Positions 58,136-64,000 of a stretch of DNA of 64,000 nucleotides are shown here, in pieces. Both the position numbers and the translations under genes were made by a program. The DNA is from Candidatus Ruthia sp. Cpac_8_S14 (lineage in GTDB: Bacteria; Pseudomonadota; Gammaproteobacteria; PS1; Pseudothioglobaceae), in contig CP072533.1 of NCBI GenBank assembly GCA_021730205.1, positions 124,001 through 188,000 on the forward strand, given 5' to 3'. Position 1 is the stretch's first letter. Every line of letters starts with the position of its first letter. Below the pieces are notes generated by a model. It made no database searches. It saw only the letters and a program-made list of their open reading frames with translations, and had not been told where the DNA came from.

Positions 58136-59416
58136 TTATTTTTTTAGCAAACCAACTAACTCATCTAATTTTGCCGTTCTAGAACCTTTTATAAGCACAG
58201 TAGCATTGGCATGGTTGGTTAACAGGTGGTCGGCTAATTGCTGTTTTCTGTCAAAGTGAATGCCACAGTAATGTTGTGCTAGCTTGCCATAGCTATAAAA
58301 AGTATCGGCAGATTTCTTGGCTAATTGACCGATTTTAAGATGGTGTTCTTTTGAATCATTGTCTAATCCTTCCATAGCGCCAAGTACGACAATTTTTTCC
58401 CCAGAAAAGTTTTGTAACGCTCTAAGGGCGGCAGTCGTAGAACGTGGATTAGCATTGTAAGTGTCATCAATGATTCTAAATTCTTTGGTGTTGATAATCT
58501 CTAATCTGCCATGTTCTGCCTTCGTTGTCTCCAAGCCTTGCTTGATTAGATTGATATTAATTCCTAGGGCGTAAGCACAAGCACTAGCTGCCAAAGCGTT
58601 TTCAATATTGTGCGCACCAATTAAGTTAAGTGTGACTGATATTTTTTGCTGATGAATATTTAAATCAAACTTACTATTAATAAGTTTGCTAGCAAAAATA
58701 TCACCACCTTTACCAAAACTAACATCACCCGTAAAAGTGCTTTGAGTATTAACAATATTTTGCGAGTTATTTGAGTAGATTTCACCTTTGGCCTTGACTA
58801 AATTATCAAACCCACCAAATTCACCAATATGTGCATCAAGTGTGTTGGTCACAATGGCAATATCAGGATTAACCATCTCACACAGATGTGCAATTTCACC
58901 TAAATGGTTAGCCCCCATTTCAATTACTGCATATTGGTGCTGCTCTTCCAGTGTTAACAAGGTCATTGGTACGCCCAGATGGTTATTCAAATTACCCTGA
59001 GTTTTTAGCGTCGGTGCTTGCAAATTTAAGATACTTGCCAGCATGTTTTTGGTGGTGGTTTTGCCGTTACTACCTGTAATAGCAACCACAATAGGTTTGA
59101 TCTTTTTAAGATGCCAACTGGCAATTGTACTCAGTGCAATTTGTGTGTCATCCACCACTAATGCTGGCAGTTGACTATCTACAGGTTTGCTAGCAACAAT
59201 TGCCACTGCGCCCATTTGTTGTGCTTGGTCAACGTAGTCATGCGCATCAAAGTTATCACCAACTAAAGCTAAAAACAGCGCACCATCCATGCGTTTACGA
59301 GTGTCGGTGCAAATGCCTTTAAATTCAACATCGGTAGTACAATCTATTTTTAATACTTGGGCAATAGTACTTGTGGTAGTTTTGTAGCATAAGGGTTTAT
59401 GATTAGTTTGTTCCAT
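58136..59416 (-). CDS. murF: UDP-N-acetylmuramoyl-tripeptide-D-alanyl-D-alanine ligase
   Basis: Adds D-Ala-D-Ala to the UDP-MurNAc-tripeptide. 426 aa (E. coli 452). TRKRMDGALFLALVGDNFDA in the N-terminal uridine domain, P-loop VAITGSNGKTTTKNMLA, GNLNNHLGVPMTLL, EMGANHLGEI, NTLDAHIG, IDDTYNANPRST and LGAMEGLD are present. Between it and murE lie a small XRE gene and a 0.4-kb gap, while in most relatives murE-murF are adjacent. The XRE stop overlaps the murF start by one base. Confidence 0.95.
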   Translation of the reverse strand: MEQTNHKPLCYKTTTSTIAQVLKIDCTTDVEFKGICTDTRKRMDGALFLALVGDNFDAHDYVDQAQQMGAVAIVASKPVDSQLPALVVDDTQIALSTIASWHLKKIKPIVVAITGSNGKTTTKNMLASILNLQAPTLKTQGNLNNHLGVPMTLLTLEEQHQYAVIEMGANHLGEIAHLCEMVNPDIAIVTNTLDAHIGEFGGFDNLVKAKGEIYSNNSQNIVNTQSTFTGDVSFGKGGDIFASKLINSKFDLNIHQQKISVTLNLIGAHNIENALAASACAYALGININLIKQGLETTKAEHGRLEIINTKEFRIIDDTYNANPRSTTAALRALQNFSGEKIVVLGAMEGLDNDSKEHHLKIGQLAKKSADTFYSYGKLAQHYCGIHFDRKQQLADHLLTNHANATVLIKGSRTAKLDELVGLLKK

Positions 59417-59616
59417 TATAAAACGTCTTCAAAGAAACAACAAACATCTATTTGAAGAATTTTTGCAATTTTTAATAAGTGCTCAACGTTGAAATGCTTG
59501 CTGTTTATTTCAATTTCGCTCATAGATACGATACTTACTGATTTATAACCCATTTCCAATGCCAATGCTAGTTGCGACATGCCTTTTTCAGGCGCTGTTT
59601 CTTGACATTTTACCAA
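59416..59616 (-). CDS. Short XRE-family helix-turn-helix protein
   Basis: 66 aa, TTG start at 59616 in an otherwise start-poor frame. Residues GMSQLALALEMGYKSVSIVS, MSEIEINSKHFNVEHLLKIA and KILQIDVCCFFEDVL form a Cro/CI helix-turn-helix and the following helix. The first helix of the domain (family: IGxRIRxxRxxxG) is replaced by VKCQETAPEK, so the N-terminus is probably frameshifted: the sequence just upstream (YLIIGKMSRNSA in another frame) supplies the expected start. May be a pseudogene. Inserted between murE and murF. Confidence 0.5.
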   Translation of the reverse strand: MVKCQETAPEKGMSQLALALEMGYKSVSIVSMSEIEINSKHFNVEHLLKIAKILQIDVCCFFEDVL

Positions 59617-60027
59617 TAATTAAATAGGCTTGATTAATGTTTATATTCAAAAATAAATTCCTATCGTAATATTTACTAAAGTAGTTTATTTTTTAGGATA
59701 TAATTCTGCTCAATAACTTGCTACAGTAAGTTTATTTTTCTGAAACAATAAGATAAAAATATTATATGCTGAAAACAATTACAAGTTATTAATCGGTAAT
59801 CGTCTTTCTGCCAGAATGTCTATTGACACACAATAGGCTGATTTTTCTACAGGCGTATAACCTTCAACGATAAAAAGACAATAACAATAAACGGAACCCA
59901 GTGGTCATCGACACAGTCTGGCAGGAGTAGTTAGTGTAGCAGGATTATATCATTTTAACCGGAATGCAGCATTTTCGCCATTTGTCAAGTTTGGTATGCA
60001 TTAATTAGAATATTATAAAGCTAGAAG
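59617..60027. other. Intergenic gap between XRE gene and murE
   Basis: AT-rich with no ORF. The part next to the XRE gene (59617-59660) contains the frame-shifted N-terminus of that regulator; the remainder shows no family likeness and no clear repeats. In related genomes murE and murF are adjacent, so this stretch is probably the eroded remains of an inserted segment. Confidence 0.4.
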
Positions 60028-61422
60028 TTAAGCAACTTTAATACTATTTTGGGCAATTTCTAAGTCATTTAGATAAATTACTTTATCAGAGAATTGTTGC
60101 GTAGTTTCATGTCCTTTACCAGCAATTAGTAAGCATTCATTTTCTTTGAGTGTTGTCATTGCTGTTTCGATAGCGAGCTGCCTGTCTTCAATAATGTCTA
60201 ATTTATAACTATCGTCAATGCCACTTAAAATATTATTAATAATACTCTTTGGATCTTCAGATCTGGGGTTATCATTGGTTAAGATAACGGTATCTGCTAG
60301 TTTTGAGGCAATTTTTCCCATTTTTGCACGTTTGTCTTTGTCTCGATTACCACCACAACCAAAGACAATGCGAATTTTAAAGTTTGAATAGTGTTTTTGC
60401 AAAGTAGTGATAGCGTTCTCAATGGCATCAGGTGTGTGGGCGTAGTCTATCCAAGCAAGATGAGGGTTGATTTTCTGCATTCTGCCAGGTGGTGGCGATA
60501 GTTGATAAAGTAGCGGAATAATGTCATCGCGTTTAAATCCAAGCGCTTCAACACTGCTTAATGCTGCTAAAACGTTCAGTAAATTAAATGTACCTAAAAA
60601 TGGGATTTCGAAAACATAATGGTCTAATTGCACTAAAAAGCCTTGTTCAATGGTTTTGACTGAATCAAGATCACTTAGAGAGTAGCTGGTTTGTTTTTTG
60701 CCTTTGGCAGTATTTAGAAAATGTTTGTAATGACTATCCTCTTGGTTAAGAATAACGGATTCAACACAATCAAGAGCGAATAGTTTTTGTTTGGTTGCTT
60801 GATATTCATCAAGTGTGTGATGATAGTCAAGATGATCTTGAGTAAGATTGGTAAATATTGCTTGTTTAATGTTCAGTCCAGCAATTCTATCTTGAGCGAG
60901 TGCGTGTGAAGAGACTTCAAGTACAGCGTACTTGATATCGTTTTGGTAATAATCATTCAACACTCGGTAAAGTGTCAAAATATCTGGTGTTGTATTAAAG
61001 GGTGGCTGCCCACTATGAGCAATATCCAAAGTGCCAATTAAACCATTCTTAACTCCAAGTTTGGTTAGTAATTGCGAGATAAAGTAGGCGACAGAAGTTT
61101 TGCCATTTGTGCCTGTGATACCAACAATATTAACTTTTGTGGCATTACTATAAAAAGTGCTTGCCAGTGTTTGTAAATATTGAGATAAGTTGTCAATGCA
61201 AATAGATGGGATAGCACATTCTATCTCTTTTGAATCAACTAATATAGCAACGCAGTCTTTGTCAATCGCTTGGTTGATATAATCAGCGCCGTGTACCGAT
61301 TCTCCTTGAAGGGCGATAAACAAATCGCCAGGTTGTGCGTTTTGAGTATTAAGACACAGGCCTTTTATCTCTATGTCTATTTTAGTTTGTACAATATTGG
61401 TTAAAAGTTGAGAAACATTCAT
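60028..61422 (-). CDS. murE: UDP-N-acetylmuramoyl-L-alanyl-D-glutamate-2,6-diaminopimelate ligase
   Basis: Adds meso-diaminopimelate to UDP-MurNAc-dipeptide. 464 aa from ATG 61422; the frame is open to 61626, but MNVSQLL is the family-like start and the upstream 68 residues have no likeness. LFIALQGESVHGADYINQAI, P-loop GITGTNGKTSVAYFISQL, TTPDILTLY, EVSSHALAQDRIAGL, LTQDHLDYH, DYAHTPDA and FGCGGNRDKDKRAKMG are present. The DNPRSEDP motif marks meso-DAP specificity, consistent with lysA in this window. Confidence 0.95.
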   Translation of the reverse strand: MNVSQLLTNIVQTKIDIEIKGLCLNTQNAQPGDLFIALQGESVHGADYINQAIDKDCVAILVDSKEIECAIPSICIDNLSQYLQTLASTFYSNATKVNIVGITGTNGKTSVAYFISQLLTKLGVKNGLIGTLDIAHSGQPPFNTTPDILTLYRVLNDYYQNDIKYAVLEVSSHALAQDRIAGLNIKQAIFTNLTQDHLDYHHTLDEYQATKQKLFALDCVESVILNQEDSHYKHFLNTAKGKKQTSYSLSDLDSVKTIEQGFLVQLDHYVFEIPFLGTFNLLNVLAALSSVEALGFKRDDIIPLLYQLSPPPGRMQKINPHLAWIDYAHTPDAIENAITTLQKHYSNFKIRIVFGCGGNRDKDKRAKMGKIASKLADTVILTNDNPRSEDPKSIINNILSGIDDSYKLDIIEDRQLAIETAMTTLKENECLLIAGKGHETTQQFSDKVIYLNDLEIAQNSIKVA

Positions 61423-61647
61423 GTCGGTATTATAAGGTTTCTTACAAATTATATAGCGACACTGTAAATATTCTTTTATAAAATTATCTTTAAATTGTCT
61501 ACTTTTCGTTATACTCCACACTAATTTAGTATTTTTTTCTTGATTTTGAGAAAAGCTGTTATTTTTTTTAGTACATCTTTTTGGATGAAGAAATCGGTTA
61601 AAATTATTAGTTATTTTGTTTAACAAATAGTTTTCTGGGGATAGAGT

Positions 61648-63537
61648 ATGGCGTTAACACGTAGAGATTTTATTAAAGTATTGGGTGCTGGTTCGGCAGC
61701 AGGTTTAATTAGTGGTTGTGGAAACAATGCAGATAAGTTATCTTCTCAAGACAATAGATACGAGGTAGCAAAAACAGGCAATGCCCGTATTTTGCACATC
61801 ACTGATACGCATGGCAACTTACTCCCTAATTATTTTCGTGAGCCCAATGTTAATCTAGGTTTTGGCGCTACCTTTGGGCAATTACCACATGTTGTGGGCA
61901 ACAAGTTACTTAAGAAAATTGGCGTTAAGGCAGGTTCAGCTGATGCTTATGCTTTTACTTACAACAACTTTGAAGATTTAGCCGCTAAATACGGTAAGAC
62001 AGGTGGTTTTGGTCAAATTAAAACCGTGCTAGACTCATTGCGTGAAAGCGCAGGTGGCGTACAAAACACACTAACCTTAGATGGTGGCGATACTTGGCAA
62101 GGCTCAGGCACTTCACTTTGGACGCGTGGTGCTGACATGGTTGAAGCTTGTAATATTCTAGGAGTAGATGTCATGGTTGGCCATTGGGAGTTTACTTATA
62201 GAGAAGAAGAAACACTAAAAAACATTGGCTTTTTTAAAGGTGATTTTTTAGGTCAAAATGTACGCATTATAGAAGATGCATTAATGGCTGATGAGTACAT
62301 CACCATGACTGAAAAGTATGGTAGCAATGGTCTGTTTGATGAAGATAAAGGGCTGCCATTCAAGCCTTATGTAATCAAAAATGTTGGTGGTTATCGTATT
62401 GCAGTGATTGGTCAGGCCTTTCCAAGAACATCAAACACGAATCCGCAAAAATATTTTTTTCCAGACTGGTCGTTTGGTTTACGTGAGGATGAAATGAGTG
62501 AGTTAGTTGTTGATATTCGTAAAAATGAAAAACCAGACGCCGTTATTATAATTTCGCATAATGGTATGGATGTTGATATCAAAATGGCATCACGTATTAT
62601 TGGTATTGATGCAATTTTTGGTGGTCATACACATGATGGCATGCCTAAGCCTGTTGAAGTTAAAAATGCAGGCGGCGTTACTGTTGTTACTAATGCAGGC
62701 TGTTCAGGTAAGTATATTGGTGTGATGGATTTGAACATTAAAGACCACAAAGTCATGGGTTATGAATACAAGATGCTACCTATCTTGACTGACTTTATTA
62801 AGCCTAATGCGGCTATGGTGTCGTTTATTAATAAAATGCGCACTACTAAATATGATAAAAATGTGGTGGAAGCGCGTAGTACTGAGATGTCAAACAATCC
62901 TGACCGTGTTGGTAAAACCTATGATGCAATTTTGACAGAAAAACTGTGCACGACCGAACAAACACTTTATCGTCGTGGTAATTTTATGGGCACTTGGGAT
63001 CAAGTATTGGTTAACTCATTACGTGAGGAGCACAATGCAGACTTTGCCATGTCAGCGGGTGTACGTTGGGGTACAAGCGTGCCAGCAGGGTACGACGTAA
63101 CGATGGAAGATTTAATGACCAACACCTCAATGACCTATGGCGAAACTTACGTGAGTGAGTTAAAAGGTGCGCACCTTAAAGAAATCTTAGAAGGTATTGC
63201 TGAAAACTTATTTGTACAAGATCCATATTTACAGTCAGGCGGCGATATGGTGCGTATGGGTGGTATGAATTATACGATTGACCCAGCTTTAGGCCTTGGT
63301 CAGCGTATTAGTAATATGAAAGATGATGAAGGTACGCCTATTGATTCGAATAAATCTTATAAAGTATCAGGTTGGGCGCAGGTAAGTAGTGTTGGTAATG
63401 GTCGTTTAATGTGGGATGTGGCAGCAGATTATTTGCGCAAAAAAAAGCATCTTAATCTGACTAAAGTTAATCATCCAACCATTAAGGGCGTGAACAATAA
63501 TTCTGGTATTGAAAACTATGATGGTGAGCTGATTTAG
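61648..63537 (+). CDS. soxB: Thiosulfohydrolase SoxB
   Basis: Periplasmic dinuclear-manganese hydrolase of the Sox thiosulfate-oxidising system that releases sulfate from SoxYZ-bound thiosulfonate. 629 aa with a Tat signal (RRDFIKVLGAGSAAGLISGC, Arg5-Arg6). The 5'-nucleotidase/metallophosphatase fold shows HITDTHGNLLPNYF (Asp53, His55), LDGGDTWQGSG, MVGHWEFTY (family usually GNHE/GHWE), FLGQNV, IISHNGMDVDI and GGHTHDGMP. The C-terminal domain includes FAMSAGVRWGTSVP and GGDMVRMGGM. No other sox genes are adjacent in the window. Directly supports a thiotrophic lifestyle. Confidence 0.96.
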   Translation: MALTRRDFIKVLGAGSAAGLISGCGNNADKLSSQDNRYEVAKTGNARILHITDTHGNLLPNYFREPNVNLGFGATFGQLPHVVGNKLLKKIGVKAGSADAYAFTYNNFEDLAAKYGKTGGFGQIKTVLDSLRESAGGVQNTLTLDGGDTWQGSGTSLWTRGADMVEACNILGVDVMVGHWEFTYREEETLKNIGFFKGDFLGQNVRIIEDALMADEYITMTEKYGSNGLFDEDKGLPFKPYVIKNVGGYRIAVIGQAFPRTSNTNPQKYFFPDWSFGLREDEMSELVVDIRKNEKPDAVIIISHNGMDVDIKMASRIIGIDAIFGGHTHDGMPKPVEVKNAGGVTVVTNAGCSGKYIGVMDLNIKDHKVMGYEYKMLPILTDFIKPNAAMVSFINKMRTTKYDKNVVEARSTEMSNNPDRVGKTYDAILTEKLCTTEQTLYRRGNFMGTWDQVLVNSLREEHNADFAMSAGVRWGTSVPAGYDVTMEDLMTNTSMTYGETYVSELKGAHLKEILEGIAENLFVQDPYLQSGGDMVRMGGMNYTIDPALGLGQRISNMKDDEGTPIDSNKSYKVSGWAQVSSVGNGRLMWDVAADYLRKKKHLNLTKVNHPTIKGVNNNSGIENYDGELI

Positions 63538-63539
63538 AT

Positions 63540-63793
63540 TTTTTAATAAATATTATTTTAGTTTCGTGATTTAGGCGAAAACCCTATACATATTAATGAT
63601 ACTGCTGTATGTATTCGTGCAGGTATTTTGTTGATTATCCCAATTTTATATGATTTTCACTTTGATTGATGTTGGTGTATGGCCCAACTTGGGGTGTGGT
63701 GCTCAATATAATTTCAGTGGACACTTTTGAAACTGATTGGAATGAGGTTAAGCGTAAAAAACAACAGCGTTTAGATAAGAAGAATAAAAAATA
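63540..63793 (+). pseudogene. Small membrane-protein relic next to soxB
   Basis: Two pieces in different frames: RDLGENPIHINDTAVCIRAG followed by a hydrophobic stretch LLIIPILYDF and a stop, then VYGPTWGVVLNIISVDTFET and DWNEVKRKKQQRLDKKNKK to TAA 63791-63793. Composition suggests a two-span membrane protein with a basic tail (DUF4395-like pattern INxxAVRxxAGIL), but the frames do not join. The family is uncertain. Confidence 0.45.
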
Positions 63794-63794
63794 A

Positions 63795-64000
63795 ATGCCA
63801 TATTTGATCAAGATTATCGCCTTATTTTGGCTGTTGATTGGTGTGTCAATAGCAGATGTGGTCAAGCCTGCTTTGGTGGAAATCTCAATTTATTCTGATA
63901 AAAAAGTCACAGTTGTGATTGATTTAACTCTTGAAGCAGCCATGACTGATATTGGCACCCAATACAAAAAAACTGCAGACGCACCAAATTCAGCGCAATA
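63795..64000 (+). CDS. HupE/UreJ-family protein, 5' part
   Basis: The frame opens at ATG 63795 and runs off the window. A signal peptide (MPYLIKIIALFWLLIGVSIA) is followed by DVVKPALVEISIYSDKKVTV and VIDLTLEAAMTDIGTQYKKT, which matches the periplasmic N-terminal domain of long HupE/UreJ proteins (..VRPALVEI...LEALM.GI). The membrane domain should follow beyond 64000. Members include hydrogenase- or metal-linked membrane proteins of unclear function. Starts one base after the relic stop. Confidence 0.5.
   Translation, partial: MPYLIKIIALFWLLIGVSIADVVKPALVEISIYSDKKVTVVIDLTLEAAMTDIGTQYKKTADAPNSAQ

Noticed and set aside
1..64000. CRISPR array, intact transposase or integrase
   Set aside because: No regularly spaced repeats and no DDE, IS200 or tyrosine-recombinase pattern were seen in any frame I examined.

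Overview
The window is an AT-rich stretch of a gammaproteobacterial chromosome. The gene content (soxB, a decayed dsrS-like gene, an Rnf complex, lipid A and meso-diaminopimelate genes, near-complete amino-acid and cofactor biosynthesis) and the dozens of broken genes standing beside intact essential ones point to a sulfur-oxidising, host-restricted symbiont of the SUP05 / vesicomyid clam symbiont type (Ca. Ruthia or Ca. Vesicomyosocius). That assignment is inferred from protein similarity recalled from memory, not from a database search.

Layout. 1-4046: 3' end of leuB, then broken remains of a glutaredoxin, a metallo-beta-lactamase-fold hydrolase, an MFS permease and aat around an intact nudE. 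4091-8443: lptM-like lipoprotein, lysA, yhbY, lpxB, nadC, and cysQ on the other strand. 8469-15193 (minus strand): tRNA-Ile2, rpoD, prs, tRNA-Gln overlapping ispE, orn, trpD, pepP. 15246-20430: rsmE with an in-frame stop, a dsrS-like relic, proC, gph, bioA, and a phage-type repressor/excisionase relic. 20431-30421: priA, ybeY, tilS, accA, ccoS, a DUF47/Pit phosphate-uptake pair, ibaG, DUF1289, rhlE, and a mazEF pair with a broken antitoxin. 30422-32010 has no intact gene. 32011-40509: tmRNA, tyrS, proA, holA, lptE, ftsH, folP, glmM. 40628-41883: relics of RidA, a VOC protein and cysH. 42057-46211: rnfABCDG with no rnfE, then relics of queA, a HIT protein and a thioredoxin. 47247-50040: sucCD coupled to a ketopantoate-reductase-like dehydrogenase. 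50041-51232: probable dead restriction-modification locus. 51233-56538: efp and epmA (substrate and modifying enzyme), a Sel1 protein, broken ycgN and DUF2914 genes, argG. 56619-58082: dead RelBE-like pair, tRNA-Cys, tRNA-Gly, pgsA, tRNA-Arg. 58136-64000: murF, a short XRE regulator, murE, soxB, and the start of a HupE/UreJ-like gene.

Functionally the intact genes are core metabolism (lysine, leucine, tryptophan, proline, arginine, biotin, NAD, folate), envelope building (lpxB, lptE, murE, murF, glmM, pgsA), translation and its quality control (tmRNA, efp/epmA, tilS with its tRNA-Ile2 target), redox energy conservation (Rnf) and thiosulfate oxidation (SoxB). The broken genes fall into defence and selfish elements (two toxin-antitoxin pairs, a likely restriction-modification locus, a phage control region), accessory translation and protein turnover (aat, rsmE, queA), assimilatory sulfate reduction (cysH), and small redox or hydrolase genes. 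Many carry only one or two inactivating changes, so gene loss looks recent and continuing. I saw no intact insertion sequence, CRISPR array or clearly new multi-gene system. The most unusual items are the MazF-like toxin with a doubly disabled antitoxin, the Rnf operon that stops before rnfE, the ispE/tRNA-Gln overlap, and the regulator sitting between murE and murF.
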